Shown: positions 52,853 to 63,246, numbered from the stretch's first letter. The stretch is DNA of 64,000 bases from an uncultured Thalassolituus sp. (GCF_950066645.1 NZ_CATMFB010000001.1:248001-312000), one strand, 5' to 3'. Made by a program: numbers and translations. Notes: generated from the letters alone by a model not told the origin.

Positions 52853-52968
52853 TATCAAGCCGATTAAAACAAACAAATACTCCGGAACCCCGGACTCTCA
52901 TACGCTTCACACATAAGACGCTGCAGATCTGTCTGCGTCGTATTGTTGAATTCAGAGGGGGAAGCTTG

Positions 52969-53817
52969 ATGGCTGATTCCAGTAAAGCGTTGATCGTCGA
53001 AGGTGGTGCCATGCGCGGCATCTTTGCCAGTGGTGTACTCGATACCTTTATGGCATCGGGTTACAGTCCTTTTGATCTTGCGATTGGCGTATCTGCAGGG
53101 GCAACGAATCTGACCGGCTATGCGGCGAGGCAACCGGGACGAAGTCGGCAGGCGATCATGGAATATGCGGTCCAGAAAGATTTCTTCAGTCCGGTGCGCT
53201 TTTTCCGGGGCGGACATATGACGGACGTCAGCTGGCTCTGGCACTACGCTCAGAAACGTCTGCCACTGGAAACGCTGGACGGCCCGATGGCTTTTTATGC
53301 AACCCTCACTCACGTAGAAACCGGTGCGGCCCATTACATGCGGGTCTCGGACCTGAATGTGCATGATCTGATGGTGGCGACCTGTGCTATCCCGTATCTC
53401 TATCGTGATCAGCCACTGATTAATGGCGAGTATTACGTCGACGGCGGAGTCGCTGACTCTATTCCTGTCCGTCGGGCGTACGAGATGGGCGCGAGAGATA
53501 TAACCGTCGTGTTGTCGCGGCCACTCGGGTATCGCAAGAAGCCGGTCAACCAGTCATGGTTGTTGGAAAAGGCGTTCGGATCTCATGCGCAGCTGCTGAA
53601 TGCCATGCTGTTCCGCTCGGATGACTACAACGCAAGTCTGGAGTTTATTGCGAATCCACCGCCTGACTGTCGCGTGCATGTCATTGCGCCACCACCGGAG
53701 TTTGCTGTGTCGCGGCTGACGATGAATCAACAGCGACTTGCTGATGGCTATCGGATGGGAGTGACCGAAGGTGAGCGCTATCTGCAGCTTCACGCGCCGG
53801 TTGCGCGTGTTGCCTGA
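52969..53817 (+). CDS. Patatin-like phospholipase family protein
   Basis: 282 aa. Oxyanion loop EGGAMRGIFASGVLDTFM, nucleophile G-x-S-x-G in IGVSAGATNLTGYAARQPG, catalytic aspartate in YYVDGGVADSIPVRRA. A YjjU-type patatin: likely a cytoplasmic lipid acyl hydrolase. ATG 52969 follows AGGGGGA. Confidence 0.88.
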   Translation: MADSSKALIVEGGAMRGIFASGVLDTFMASGYSPFDLAIGVSAGATNLTGYAARQPGRSRQAIMEYAVQKDFFSPVRFFRGGHMTDVSWLWHYAQKRLPLETLDGPMAFYATLTHVETGAAHYMRVSDLNVHDLMVATCAIPYLYRDQPLINGEYYVDGGVADSIPVRRAYEMGARDITVVLSRPLGYRKKPVNQSWLLEKAFGSHAQLLNAMLFRSDDYNASLEFIANPPPDCRVHVIAPPPEFAVSRLTMNQQRLADGYRMGVTEGERYLQLHAPVARVA

Positions 53818-54972
53818 TTACTCCTCGGGAAGAAACAGGGCGAGCAGTTCATTAAGGTACTGCTGGCCTTTATCTGTTGCGCGGAACCATTCACCGGCTT
53901 CCATCAGCCCCGCCTGACAAGCCTTATCAATCGTCGGTGCGATCTGAGCGGGTTGCAGGCCAGTGCGCGCAATAAAATCGTCGCGGCGGATACCCTCTCT
54001 CAGGCGCAGCGCATTCATCAGGCACTCCAGGCCCGTGTCGGTCTCAGGGATTTTCTCTGTCCCCGCGAGAAACGTTTTTTCAGGGTTAAGATAATCTTTC
54101 GGCAACCGGGTTTTCCAGCTACGCAGAATCTGCAGTGAATTATTTCCGGGGGTTGGCACGGTAATTTTTCCGTGGGCTCCGGCACCGATGCCCAGATAAT
54201 CACCGAAGGTCCAGTAATTCAGATTATGGCGCGCTGCCCGACCGGGTTGCGAGAAGGCCGAAATTTCGTAGTGCTCATATCCTTTCCCTGCCAGTAATGC
54301 GAAGCCGGCTTCCTGAATATCCCAGAGCGTGTCATCTTCGGGCAGGCGCGGAGGATACTTATAAAATTCGGTATTGGGTTCAATGGTCAACTGATACCAG
54401 GACAGATGCGGCGGCGCAAAGCTGAGAGCCGTGTTAAGGTCATCCAGCGCCTGCTCAAGGGTCTGCCCCGGTAAACCGTGCATCAGGTCGAGGTTAAAGT
54501 TATCGAAGCCTGCATCACGCGCCTGCGCAATCGCAGTGAGAGCCTGGTCGCGGTCATGGACGCGGCCCAGTGCACTCAGGTGCTGCGGCTGAAAGCTCTG
54601 AATACCCATCGACAGGCGATTGATTCCCAGGCGTCTGTAATCAGCAAATTTTTCTGCTTCGAAGGTTCCGGGGTTCGCTTCCAGAGTAATTTCGATGTCG
54701 GGGATAAAGGTCAGGTGCTGACGCAGGCCTGAAAAAAGACGTGAGTAGGCATCTGCGGAGAGCAGACTGGGTGTGCCGCCTCCGAAGAAAATGGTACTGA
54801 CCGGACGCCCCTGAACCCAGTGGAGATCCTGTTTCAGGTCTTCCAGCAGGGCATCAATGTAGGCGTCTTCGGGCAGATCTGCTGCGGCCTGATGTGAATT
54901 GAAATCACAGTAAGGACATTTGCGTATACACCAGGGAACGTGGATGTACAGGCTCAGTGGCGGCAGCATCAT
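53818..54972 (-). CDS. hemW: Radical SAM family haem chaperone HemW
   Basis: About 384 aa. YIHVPWCIRKCPYCDFNSH has the CxxxCxxC [4Fe-4S] motif of radical SAM proteins; FFGGGTPSLLSADAYSRL, EANPGTFE and RLSMGIQSFQPQHLSALGR are HemW segments. The tail is the HemN C-terminal domain. Loads haem into respiratory proteins rather than acting as a coproporphyrinogen oxidase. ATG 54972 (or 54969) is chosen since the longer frame overlaps the upstream gene. Confidence 0.92.
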   Translation of the reverse strand: MMLPPLSLYIHVPWCIRKCPYCDFNSHQAAADLPEDAYIDALLEDLKQDLHWVQGRPVSTIFFGGGTPSLLSADAYSRLFSGLRQHLTFIPDIEITLEANPGTFEAEKFADYRRLGINRLSMGIQSFQPQHLSALGRVHDRDQALTAIAQARDAGFDNFNLDLMHGLPGQTLEQALDDLNTALSFAPPHLSWYQLTIEPNTEFYKYPPRLPEDDTLWDIQEAGFALLAGKGYEHYEISAFSQPGRAARHNLNYWTFGDYLGIGAGAHGKITVPTPGNNSLQILRSWKTRLPKDYLNPEKTFLAGTEKIPETDTGLECLMNALRLREGIRRDDFIARTGLQPAQIAPTIDKACQAGLMEAGEWFRATDKGQQYLNELLALFLPEE

Positions 54973-54979
54973 GGGACTT

Positions 54980-55264
54980 TCAGGCCGGCTCGCACTGCTC
55001 AATGAGTTCCATCAGAGCCGAGACTTTGACTTCCCATTCGCTTTTTTCCTGCGCGAGTCGGGTATTTTCTTTCTTTGCCGCTTCGTACTGTTGCTGCAGT
55101 GCAGTAATGGCAGTGTCACGGTGCTGCAGACGCTCTTCTGTGGTGGCGAGCTGCTGCTTCAGTGCTTCTATCTGGTCTTCCAGAGTGCGGCGTTGCTGAC
55201 GTGCGTCTTCCAGGGCACTGACGGTGCCCAGAACTTTATGTTCAAGTTGTTCGAGAATGTCCAA
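54980..55264 (-). CDS. Small coiled-coil protein between hemW and rdgB
   Basis: 94 aa, almost entirely one helix with heptad repeats: LEQLEHKVLGTVSALEDARQQRRTLEDQIEALKQQ and so on (quoted by the start only, MDILEQLEHKVLGTV). No signal peptide or membrane segment. It resembles ZapB-type or other division-associated coiled coils in size and make-up but is not clearly one of them. It is in a gene train with rdgB and hemW (gaps of 7 and 19 bases). Confidence 0.65.
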   Translation of the reverse strand: MDILEQLEHKVLGTVSALEDARQQRRTLEDQIEALKQQLATTEERLQHRDTAITALQQQYEAAKKENTRLAQEKSEWEVKVSALMELIEQCEPA

Positions 55265-55283
55265 AGGAGTTCCTGCGGGTGTT

Positions 55284-55880
55284 TTACGGATGCCAGCGCT
55301 TCAGCAGTTGCTGAATGGCCTGTCCGCGATGGGAGATAAGGTTTTTACGTTCTTTGCTCAGTTCAGCGGCGCTGACGCCCTCTGCTGGCACATAAAAGAG
55401 TGGGTCGTACCCAAAGCCGCCATCACCAGCGGGAGAGGTCAGAATGCGGCCTTCCCATGCGCCCTGAAATACCTGAGGCGTGGGATCTTTGGCATGGCGC
55501 ATATACACCAGCACACACTGGAATCGCGCCGTACGTTTTTCTTCCGGTACGTCCGCCAGTTCGCGCAACAGCTTGTCGTTGTTGCTCTGATCACCGGCGC
55601 CGGAATAACGGGCACTGTAGATTCCCGGAGCACCATCAAGGGCGTCGACTTCAATACCTGAGTCATCGGCGAGGGCAGGCAGGCCAGTGACTTCGCAGGC
55701 ATGACGGGCTTTTAAAATAGCGTTTTCGACAAAGCTCAGGCCGGTTTCATCGGCGTCGCTGACGCCCAGTTCGGTCTGCGGAATCAGGGTCACGCCCGAA
55801 TCGGCAAAATGCTCGCGGAACATGGCGGAAAACTCGCGCAGTTTACCCTGGTTGCCACTGGCTAAAACGATCCGGGTCAT
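55284..55880 (-). CDS. rdgB: XTP/dITP diphosphatase RdgB (HAM1 family)
   Basis: Hydrolyses non-canonical purine nucleotides (ITP, XTP). [40 protein letters not shown] and a C-terminal [14 protein letters not shown] ... [12 protein letters not shown] are all family motifs. 198 aa. Two bases downstream of the DUF4426 gene. Confidence 0.96.
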   Translation of the reverse strand: MTRIVLASGNQGKLREFSAMFREHFADSGVTLIPQTELGVSDADETGLSFVENAILKARHACEVTGLPALADDSGIEVDALDGAPGIYSARYSGAGDQSNNDKLLRELADVPEEKRTARFQCVLVYMRHAKDPTPQVFQGAWEGRILTSPAGDGGFGYDPLFYVPAEGVSAAELSKERKNLISHRGQAIQQLLKRWHP

Positions 55881-55882
55881 GT

Positions 55883-56350
55883 TTATTCCTGATAAAACTG
55901 CTGGCTGAAATTCACGTCGAACGTTCGCGTCTGTCCGCTGGGTGTGACATCCAGGCTGATGCGGTACACGTCGTTTTTATCGAAGGGGAACGTCGATACG
56001 TAGTACACCGCATTGGTTTCTTTGATTTCGCGGAATTCGATGGTGCGGCTCTGGCCAATCAGATTTTTAACCGTGCCGGTCAGCGTAGCCGTGACAGGCA
56101 GAGGGAGGTCACCTTCGTCCGTTTTCAGGACTGAGATGCTCAGATAGGCCAGTGAGCGCGAGCGGGGAATGTCGTACGCCTCTGCGGCCTGCTCCGGAAT
56201 AAAGCTGGAATTCAGCCCGATGTAATGGACTTCATAGTTGCCGAATACCTGTTTCTTTTCACCACGGTCGTTTGCCAGGGCGTTCTGAGCACCGAACGCG
56301 GTGGCGAGCAGAATGACAGAAGCAATCGCAGAGCGGAAAAGTGAGCGCAT
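55883..56350 (-). CDS. DUF4426 family periplasmic protein
   Basis: 155 aa with a signal peptide ([20 protein letters not shown]). The mature part has [33 protein letters not shown] (quoted by parts), typical of DUF4426, a small beta-sandwich family conserved beside metW/rdgB in Pseudomonas and relatives. Function unknown. Operonic with metW upstream (2-base gap). Confidence 0.85.
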   Translation of the reverse strand: MRSLFRSAIASVILLATAFGAQNALANDRGEKKQVFGNYEVHYIGLNSSFIPEQAAEAYDIPRSRSLAYLSISVLKTDEGDLPLPVTATLTGTVKNLIGQSRTIEFREIKETNAVYYVSTFPFDKNDVYRISLDVTPSGQTRTFDVNFSQQFYQE

Positions 56351-56352
56351 AC

Positions 56353-56958
56353 TTATTTCCTCGTTACGTGATAAACGGCAATTTCCCCCAGCATGGCAGG
56401 CCAGAGGCGGATACTCCAGTGTTCCTGGTGATTATCATCCATTACGGTCTTATTCAGAATCCGGATGTTTTTCTCATGACACAGTATTTCAAAGTCACGG
56501 AAGGTACACATATGAATGTTGGGTGTGTCGTACCAGTTGTATGGCAGAGTTTCCGACATCGGCATGCGCCCTTTTAACAGCAGATAGAAGCGCGTTTTCC
56601 AGAAACCGAAGTTCGGGAAGGTCACAATGGCTTCTTTACCGATGCGCAGCATTTCTTCGAGGAGTTCATCCGGGCGACGGACCACCTGCAGCGCCTGCGT
56701 CATGATGACGGTATCCATGCTGTCATCGGCAAAGTTACTCAGGCCATCGTCCAGATTCTGTTCCAGTACGTTCACACCATTACGGATACAGGCGGTGATT
56801 TTATCCGGGTTAATTTCCAGACCGTAGCCGTTCACCTGTTTGTTGGCCTGAAGATAGCTGAGCAGCTGGCCTTCACCACAACCGAGGTCGAGCACCTGGC
56901 TGGAGGGTTTAACCCACTGCTGAATAATGCGCAGATCATCGCGCAGAACGTGATTCAT
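56353..56958 (-). CDS. metW: Methionine biosynthesis protein MetW
   Basis: 201 aa, SAM methyltransferase-like fold: [16 protein letters not shown] and [20 protein letters not shown]. MetW works together with MetX, which it overlaps by 4 bases; it is thought to assist homoserine acylation in this type of MetX system. Confidence 0.94.
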   Translation of the reverse strand: MNHVLRDDLRIIQQWVKPSSQVLDLGCGEGQLLSYLQANKQVNGYGLEINPDKITACIRNGVNVLEQNLDDGLSNFADDSMDTVIMTQALQVVRRPDELLEEMLRIGKEAIVTFPNFGFWKTRFYLLLKGRMPMSETLPYNWYDTPNIHMCTFRDFEILCHEKNIRILNKTVMDDNHQEHWSIRLWPAMLGEIAVYHVTRK

Positions 56959-58118
56959 GAGCGCTCTCCCTTGACCTGACAGCGGGTGGCAACACCGTCC
57001 ATGTAAGCGCTGAAAATATCCAGATAACGGGGAATCGGCATCAGGAACGCGTCGTGCCCGCTTTCTGATTCAATGCAGGCGTAGGCGACATCTTTTTTGG
57101 CGTGTACCAGTGCATTAACGATCTCTTCCGAGCGGGCAGGCGCGAAGCGCCAGTCGGTAGTGAAGGACACCACCAGAAAACGACATTGCGCCTGACTCAG
57201 ACACGCCTGCAGGTCATTATTGTAATCCGCTGCGGGGTCGAAATAATCCAGCGCTTTGGTCATCAGCATATAGGTGTTGGCGTCAAAGCGGGTGCTGAAT
57301 TTTTCACCCTGATAATGCAGGTAGCTTTCGACCTGAAACTCAGGTGCGAAGCTATAGTTCAGTTTCCCTTCGCGCAGTTCACGACCGAACTTCTGACGCA
57401 TTGCATCATCGGACAGGTAGGTCAGATGCCCAAGCATACGGGCCTGCATCAGCCCAGCCTTAGGAATCGTCTCTTTTTCGGTATACCAGCCATCATGGAA
57501 ATCGGGGTCTTTGGCGATGGCCTGGCGGGCAACTTCGTTAAACGCGATGTTCTGTGCCGAGAGTTTAGGCGCCGAAGCAATCACGACTGCGTGTTTAAGT
57601 CGCTCGGGGTACTGGATTGACCAGCGCAGTACCTGCATGCCCCCCAGTGATCCGCCAACAACCGCTGCCCAGCACTCAATACCCAGTACGTCGGCCAGGC
57701 GGGCCTGACTCTGTACCCAGTCACGCACAGCAACAATCGGAAAGTCCGGGCCATATACTTTGCCTGTTTCCGGGTTAATGCTGGTCGGGCCAGTGGAACC
57801 GGAGCAGCCGCCGAGGTTGTTCAGCGAAACGACAAAAAAACGATTGGTGTCGATGGCTTTGCCGGGGCCAATGCAGGTGTCCCACCATCCGGGCTTTTTG
57901 TCGTCCATGCTGTGATAGCCAGCGGCATGATGATCGCCACTCAGTGCGTGACAGATCAGAATGGCGTTTGAACGAGACTCGTTCAGTTTACCGTAGGTTT
58001 CGTACACCAGATCGTATTCGTTAAGCACCCGCCCGCTACGCAGGGTCAGAGGCTCGCTGAAGTGTTGGGTTTTCGGGGTCACCAGACCGACTGAATCGAC
58101 AGGAATAACTTCCGGCAT
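56955..58118 (-). CDS. metX: Homoserine O-acyltransferase MetX
   Basis: 387 aa from ATG 58118. Alpha/beta hydrolase of methionine synthesis; nucleophile in [19 protein letters not shown], the lid segment [19 protein letters not shown] and catalytic His in [11 protein letters not shown]. It may use acetyl- or succinyl-CoA: MetX proteins paired with MetW are often succinyltransferases; the acyl donor is not decided here. Confidence 0.93.
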   Translation of the reverse strand: MPEVIPVDSVGLVTPKTQHFSEPLTLRSGRVLNEYDLVYETYGKLNESRSNAILICHALSGDHHAAGYHSMDDKKPGWWDTCIGPGKAIDTNRFFVVSLNNLGGCSGSTGPTSINPETGKVYGPDFPIVAVRDWVQSQARLADVLGIECWAAVVGGSLGGMQVLRWSIQYPERLKHAVVIASAPKLSAQNIAFNEVARQAIAKDPDFHDGWYTEKETIPKAGLMQARMLGHLTYLSDDAMRQKFGRELREGKLNYSFAPEFQVESYLHYQGEKFSTRFDANTYMLMTKALDYFDPAADYNNDLQACLSQAQCRFLVVSFTTDWRFAPARSEEIVNALVHAKKDVAYACIESESGHDAFLMPIPRYLDIFSAYMDGVATRCQVKGERS

Positions 58119-58164
58119 CAGGGGTGGGTATCCATAACAAATGAAATTGCGCGCAGTGTAACAG

Positions 58165-58193
58165 GCCGGGCGGGCTGACAACAGCGGCCCGGC
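58165..58193 (-). other. Hairpin between yggT and metX
   Basis: GCCGGGC (58165-58171) and GCCCGGC (58187-58193) form a GC-rich stem with a 15-base loop. There is no T-run. It could reduce read-through from yggT into metX. Confidence 0.35.
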
Positions 58194-58212
58194 GGAGTGC
58201 GCAATGGAGGAA

Positions 58213-58806
58213 TCAGAGGCCGAGGATCAGGCCGCCAGGCACGCTCAGTGCAACCGCCATTGGGTTGATCAGCAGAACTTCCAGTACCTGCAGACCAAGG
58301 ATCAGCACTAAGGGTGACAGGTCCAGTCCGCCCATATCCGGCATCACGTTGCGGATGGGTCTCATCAGTGGATCAAGCAGCTGATTGATCAGAATCAGTG
58401 CCGGGTTATAGGAGTTCGGCGCAACCCATGAGGCGATCACCATAATGATCATGCCCCAGAAGTAGATATTAAAGATGAGTTTGACCAGGCCCAGCAGCGC
58501 CCAGCCGAGCATGGCCACCCATGGCAGAGCCGCGGTGCCGTAGGCAACCATGGCTATCAGAGTGATCAGCAGATACTGAGCAATGAAGGCCAGCACCAGA
58601 GATGCGATATCCAGACCGCCAAAGCCCGGAATGATCCTGCGTAACGGAATCAGCATAGGGTTGGTGAATTTCACAATCATCTGCGACAGCGGGTTGTAAA
58701 AGTCTGCGCGTACCAGCTGCAGCAGAAAGCGCAGTACGATGATCAGCAGGATCAGGCTGCCGATGGAGTTGATCAGTAGCAGGCCGGCCTGGCTCAGTGG
58801 GGACAT
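58213..58806 (-). CDS. yggT: YggT family membrane protein
   Basis: 197 aa, two copies of the YggT unit, each with a pair of helices: [22 protein letters not shown] ... [20 protein letters not shown], and [22 protein letters not shown] ... [20 protein letters not shown]. Inner membrane; linked to osmotic adaptation or division in other bacteria. Next to proC as in Pseudomonas. Confidence 0.93.
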   Translation of the reverse strand: MSPLSQAGLLLINSIGSLILLIIVLRFLLQLVRADFYNPLSQMIVKFTNPMLIPLRRIIPGFGGLDIASLVLAFIAQYLLITLIAMVAYGTAALPWVAMLGWALLGLVKLIFNIYFWGMIIMVIASWVAPNSYNPALILINQLLDPLMRPIRNVMPDMGGLDLSPLVLILGLQVLEVLLINPMAVALSVPGGLILGL

Positions 58807-58896
58807 GGTATCTCCGTTGAAGTAGTCGAACGATAATTCAGTCTATGGGGGCAGAACCAGGATGTTTCACCCCTGCTGCCCCGGCATTTTTTACGC

Positions 58897-59718
58897 TCAG
58901 TCTTTTCCCAGCATGTCGCTGAGTTCGCCAGCGCGTTTCGCAGCAGCATCCATAGCGGCCTTAACGATGTCGCGCAGGTGAGCGCCCTCAAATGTTGCAA
59001 TGGCTTTTTCTGTTGTGCCTCCGGGTGAGGTCACGCGGCGACGTAGCTCATCCGGGCCCACGTCTGAGTGGCTGGCCATATGTCCGGCCCCCAGCGCAGT
59101 CTGCAGCGTCAGGCGGCGCGCAGTGTCTTCACTCAGGCCCAGCGACTGGCCTGCCGCGAGCATGGCTTCCATCAGCAGGAAGTAGTAAGCCGGGCCGCTG
59201 CCAGACAGAGCAGTAACGGCGTCTATCTCTGCGTCAGATTTCACCCAGACGGTGATCCCGGTACCGGCGAGCAGACGGTCGGTAATATTCTGCTGATCAA
59301 GCGAGACCCCTTCACTGGCGTACAGACCTGTCGCACCGAAACCATGCAATGACGGCGTATTAGGCATAGCGCGGACAACGGCTTTACAACCGGTCCAGGA
59401 TTCGAGTGTCGGCAGGCTGATGCCCGCAGCAATAGAGATGATGAGTGGCTGGCGGGTGCTCAGCGTTTCTTTGAGTGGTTGCAGAACATCACGCATGACC
59501 TGAGGCTTCACGGCCAGAATAACCACTGACGCACCGTTGATCGCGTCGAGATTATCCTCGTGAGTCTGCACTGAAAACTGCTGCTGCAGACGTTCGCGTT
59601 GTTCTGTACCCGGGTCGCTGACGTGAATCAGGTCCGCGCTGATGCCACCCTCGCGGACCAGTCCGCCGATGATGCTGGTGGCCATGTTGCCACCACCGAT
59701 GAAAGCAATCTGGGTCAT
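58897..59718 (-). CDS. proC: Pyrroline-5-carboxylate reductase
   Basis: Last step of proline synthesis. Rossmann start IAFIGGGNMATSIIGGLV, VILAVKPQVM, AMPNTPSLHGFGATGLYA and the signature GSGPAYYFLLMEAM ... TSPGGTTEKAIATFE. 273 aa. Downstream of yggS. Confidence 0.96.
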   Translation of the reverse strand: MTQIAFIGGGNMATSIIGGLVREGGISADLIHVSDPGTEQRERLQQQFSVQTHEDNLDAINGASVVILAVKPQVMRDVLQPLKETLSTRQPLIISIAAGISLPTLESWTGCKAVVRAMPNTPSLHGFGATGLYASEGVSLDQQNITDRLLAGTGITVWVKSDAEIDAVTALSGSGPAYYFLLMEAMLAAGQSLGLSEDTARRLTLQTALGAGHMASHSDVGPDELRRRVTSPGGTTEKAIATFEGAHLRDIVKAAMDAAAKRAGELSDMLGKD

Positions 59719-59739
59719 TTCGTTTCCTTAGTATTCGGT

Positions 59740-60426
59740 TTAGCCACGGGCGCCAAAAATATCTGTTCCGATCCGTACCTGAGTGGCGCCGCATTCAATG
59801 GCCAGTTCCAGGTCTCCTGACATTCCCATCGAGAGCGTATCTGCGTCCGGATGAATGCCGCGGAGACTCGTCCACAGGGCGTGCATCTCGTTAAACTGAG
59901 CGCGCAGGCGCGCTTCGTCGTCGGTGTCTTCGGGGATGCACATAAGACCACGCACCTTCAGTCTAGGCAAGGATGCTACAGTCTGCGCAAACTCCGTCAG
60001 TGCTTCCGGCAGAATGCCGCTTTTCTGCGGTTCGCGACTGATGTTTATCTGGATCAGAACACAGAGGTCGGGCAGAGACTGGGGGCGTTGTTCACTCAGG
60101 CGCCGGGCAATCTTTTCGCGGTCCAGGGTCTCCAGCCAATCGAAGTGCTCTGCAACCTGTCGGGTCTTGTTCGACTGCAGCGGGCCGATAAAGTGCCATT
60201 CGAGTCCGCGGAGGTGCGACAACGCAGAGATCTTGTCAGATGCGTCCTGCAGGTAATTTTCACCGAAGGCCCGCTGGCCGAGGTGATAACACTCTTCTAC
60301 CATTTCAGCAGGCTTGGTTTTACTGACGGCCAGCAGGCTCACACTGCCGGCTTCCCGGCCGCTGCTTTCACAGGCCCGGCGCAGGCGATCACAGACCTGA
60401 GAGTAGTTGCTTGCGACTATAGACAT
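59740..60426 (-). CDS. yggS: YggS family pyridoxal phosphate homeostasis protein
   Basis: 228 aa from ATG 60426. PLP lysine in LLAVSKTKPAEMVEECYHLGQ, then FGENYLQDASDKISAL, WHFIGPLQSNK and LSMGMSGDLELAIECGATQVRIG. Binds PLP and buffers its level. Divergent from pilT, as in Pseudomonas. Confidence 0.95.
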   Translation of the reverse strand: MSIVASNYSQVCDRLRRACESSGREAGSVSLLAVSKTKPAEMVEECYHLGQRAFGENYLQDASDKISALSHLRGLEWHFIGPLQSNKTRQVAEHFDWLETLDREKIARRLSEQRPQSLPDLCVLIQINISREPQKSGILPEALTEFAQTVASLPRLKVRGLMCIPEDTDDEARLRAQFNEMHALWTSLRGIHPDADTLSMGMSGDLELAIECGATQVRIGTDIFGARG

Positions 60427-60587
60427 TGTTGGCTGTTTGTTTAGGATGTGGAAATCAGTGACACGGTTCAACGAATCGTTCGCCAGAGCATGATACACCA
60501 TATCTCCGCGGCGCAGATGCCTCTGTGACCGATGAACATCCCGGCCTGTTCTTTACTCTGGCGCATACCGACCAACTAGGAAACGCA

Positions 60588-61622
60588 ATGGACATTACCG
60601 AATTACTCGCATTCAGTGCCAAACAGGGCGCATCAGATCTGCACCTCTCTGCTGATATGCCACCAATGATCCGTGTTGATGGCGACGTACGTCGTATTAA
60701 TCTGCCATCCCTGAGTCACAAAGAAGTGCATGCGCTTGTGTATGACATCATGAATGACAAGCAGCGTAAGGACTTCGAAGAGTTTCTTGAAACTGACTTC
60801 TCATTTGAAGTGCCGGGTGTGGCTCGCTTCCGTGTTAACGCCTTTAACCATAACCGCGGTGCGGGTGCGGTATTCCGGACCATTCCCTCAAAAGTGCTGA
60901 CGATGGATCAGCTGGGCATGGGGCAGGTGTTCAAGGATCTGGCGGCAATTTCACGAGGGATTGTTCTGGTGACGGGGCCGACCGGGTCGGGTAAATCCAC
61001 GACGCTGGCAGCCATGATTGACCATATTAATGAATCACGCTACGACCACATTCTGACTGTGGAAGACCCGATTGAATTTGTTCACGAATCGAAAAAATCC
61101 CTGGTTAACCAGCGTGAAGTGCATCGAGACACCTTAGGTTTTAACGAAGCGCTCCGTTCTGCCTTGCGTGAAGACCCGGATGTGATTCTGGTGGGTGAGA
61201 TGCGGGATCTGGAGACCATCCGTCTGGCGCTGACGGCCGCAGAAACCGGTCACGTGGTGTTTGGTACTCTGCACACCAGTTCGGCCGCGAAGACCATTGA
61301 CCGTATTGTTGATGTATTTCCTGCGGAAGAAAAGTCGATGGTGCGCTCAATGCTGTCGGAGTCACTGCAGGGCGTTATTTCTCAGTCTCTGCTGAAAAAG
61401 AACGGCGGTGGCAGGATTGCTGCGCACGAAATTATGATCGGTACCCCCGCGATCCGTAACCTGATCCGCGAAGACAAAGTGGCACAGATGTACTCGTCGA
61501 TACAGACTGGCGCATCGCATGGTATGCAGACGATGGATCAGTGCTTGCAAAATCTGGTCAGTAAGGGGTTAATTACCCGTGAAGTGGCACGCGAAAAAGC
61601 GAAAATGCCTGAGAATTTCTGA
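60588..61622 (+). CDS. pilT: Type IV pilus retraction ATPase PilT
   Basis: 344 aa from ATG 60588 (TAGGA upstream). ASDLHLSADMPPMIRVDGD, Walker A VTGPTGSGKSTTLAAM, Asp box TVEDPIEFVHE, Walker B RSALREDPDVILVGEMRDLETI, His box GHVVFGTLHTSSA, and the AIRNLIREDK retraction signature. Drives twitching by pilus retraction. No other pil genes are in the window, as is usual for this locus. Confidence 0.97.
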   Translation: MDITELLAFSAKQGASDLHLSADMPPMIRVDGDVRRINLPSLSHKEVHALVYDIMNDKQRKDFEEFLETDFSFEVPGVARFRVNAFNHNRGAGAVFRTIPSKVLTMDQLGMGQVFKDLAAISRGIVLVTGPTGSGKSTTLAAMIDHINESRYDHILTVEDPIEFVHESKKSLVNQREVHRDTLGFNEALRSALREDPDVILVGEMRDLETIRLALTAAETGHVVFGTLHTSSAAKTIDRIVDVFPAEEKSMVRSMLSESLQGVISQSLLKKNGGGRIAAHEIMIGTPAIRNLIREDKVAQMYSSIQTGASHGMQTMDQCLQNLVSKGLITREVAREKAKMPENF

Positions 61623-61633
61623 GGAAACTGACA

Positions 61634-62749
61634 GTGTCGATGGATAAATTTCTGCGGTTGATGGTTGAGAAAACCGCATCGGACCTTTTTATTACTGCCG
61701 GCGTGCCACCGTCAATGAAGGTTCATGGAAAACTGGTTCCGCTGAATAAAACTGTACTCAGTGCGGAGCAGGCCAAAGACATTGTGTACGGTCTGATGAA
61801 TGACCGCCAGCAGCGCGAGTTTGAAGAGAAAAAAGAGCTCAACTTTGCGATCAATGCGTCGGGTATCGGTCGTTTCCGTGCCAGTGCTTTTTATCAGCGT
61901 AACGTTGCCGGCATGGTACTGCGCCGGATTGAGACCCGCATCCCCGGCGTCGATCAGCTGGGCCTGCCAGAAATTATTAAAGACCTGTCGATGGCAAAGC
62001 GCGGTCTGGTGTTGTTTGTCGGTGCAACGGGGGCGGGTAAATCGACTTCGCTGGCAGCGATGATTGGTCACCGGAACCGCAACAGCAAAGGGCATATTCT
62101 CAGCATTGAAGATCCGATTGAATTTATTCACCAGCATGAAAGCTGCATTATTACGCAGCGGGAAGTGGGGCTGGATACTGAGACCTATGAGGTGGCGCTG
62201 AAGAACTGTCTGCGTCAGGCGCCGGATGTCATTATGATCGGTGAGGTGCGCTCTGCCGACACTATGGAGCACGCCATTACCTTCTCCGAAACGGGTCACC
62301 TTTGTCTGGCGACACTGCACGGTAATAATGCGAACCAGGCGCTGGACCGCATCATTCATTTCTTCCCGCCGGAACGGCATTCGCAGATCTGGATGGACTT
62401 ATCCCTGAACCTGAAAGCCATCGTTGCTCAACAGTTAATTCCAACACCGGACGGTCGCGGCCGCCGCGCGGTCGTCGAAGTTCTGCTTAATACACCGCTG
62501 GTGTCTGACCTGATCCGTAAAGGTGAGATTCATGAGCTGAAAGGCCTGATGGCCCGTTCTACTGAGCTGGGCATGCAAACGTTCGATCAGGCGCTTTATG
62601 CGCTCTACGATCAGAGTGAGATTACCTACGAAGATGCGATTGCGCATGCCGACTCTCCGAATGATCTGCGTCTGATGATCAAACTGGGTAACGAAACCAA
62701 CGCAGATATGCTGGAAGGTGCAACGCGCAACCTCCGCCTGCAGGATTAA
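61634..62749 (+). CDS. pilU: PilT-like ATPase PilU
   Basis: 371 aa from GTG 61634, with GAGGA 8 bases upstream (ATG 61640 is an alternative). Walker A VGATGAGKSTSLAAMIGH, LSIEDPIEFIHQ, RQAPDVIMIGEVRSADTM and ETGHLCLATLHGNNANQA are PilU-type. It assists PilT during retraction under load. The 3' end overlaps moaE by 4 bases, convergent. Confidence 0.96.
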   Translation: MSMDKFLRLMVEKTASDLFITAGVPPSMKVHGKLVPLNKTVLSAEQAKDIVYGLMNDRQQREFEEKKELNFAINASGIGRFRASAFYQRNVAGMVLRRIETRIPGVDQLGLPEIIKDLSMAKRGLVLFVGATGAGKSTSLAAMIGHRNRNSKGHILSIEDPIEFIHQHESCIITQREVGLDTETYEVALKNCLRQAPDVIMIGEVRSADTMEHAITFSETGHLCLATLHGNNANQALDRIIHFFPPERHSQIWMDLSLNLKAIVAQQLIPTPDGRGRRAVVEVLLNTPLVSDLIRKGEIHELKGLMARSTELGMQTFDQALYALYDQSEITYEDAIAHADSPNDLRLMIKLGNETNADMLEGATRNLRLQD

Positions 62750-63246
62750 CTCTCGCTATCGCTGCTTTTTATCTCCGGATTCCTGTTCTCAGGAGTCCAC
62801 TTTTGTCGGGCATCCTGGTCTTTCTGGCGGGCTTCTACCCAGACTTCTCCCGTCTCCGTCAGTTCTTTTTTCCAGAAGGGGGCTTCTGTTTTCAGGTAGT
62901 CCATCAGAAACCGACAGGCGTCAAACGCGGCGTCTCTGTGTGCACTGCTGACACCGGCAAAAACGATCTGCTCTTCTGTTTTTAAAATGCCGGTGCGGTG
63001 GATCAGAGTGACGCGTTGCAATGGCCAGCGCTGACGTGCTTCAGCGATGATTTTTTTCAATGCCTTTTCAGTCATCCCGGGGTAATGCTCCAGGATCATG
63101 CCGGTAACACCGCTCTGCTCACTGAATTCACGGACCAGCCCACTGAAACACACCACGGCCCCAGTGGCTGGGTTGTGCCGGCGCAGCGCTTCATATTCGT
63201 CATGAACGTCGAAGTCCTGGGTCTGTACGACAACTCGGTCAGTCAT
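62746..63246 (-). CDS. moaE: Molybdopterin synthase catalytic subunit MoaE
   Basis: 166 aa. ATGAVVCFSGLVRE, LEHYPGMTEKALKKIIAEA, VTLIHRTGILKTEEQIVFAGVSSAHRDAAFDACRFLMDYLKTEAPFWKKE, quoted here by its start VTLIHRTGILK and end APFWKKE, with the catalytic lysines. The C-terminal 25 residues (QDARQKWTPENRNPEI) are an extra charged tail. Adds sulfur to precursor Z with MoaD. Confidence 0.94.
   Translation of the reverse strand: MTDRVVVQTQDFDVHDEYEALRRHNPATGAVVCFSGLVREFSEQSGVTGMILEHYPGMTEKALKKIIAEARQRWPLQRVTLIHRTGILKTEEQIVFAGVSSAHRDAAFDACRFLMDYLKTEAPFWKKELTETGEVWVEARQKDQDARQKWTPENRNPEIKSSDSES

Noticed and set aside
51903-53000. ectD (ectoine hydroxylase) expected after the ectoine genes
   Set aside because: The genes that follow ask encode a TPR protein and a patatin; no dioxygenase-like frame is present in the window.
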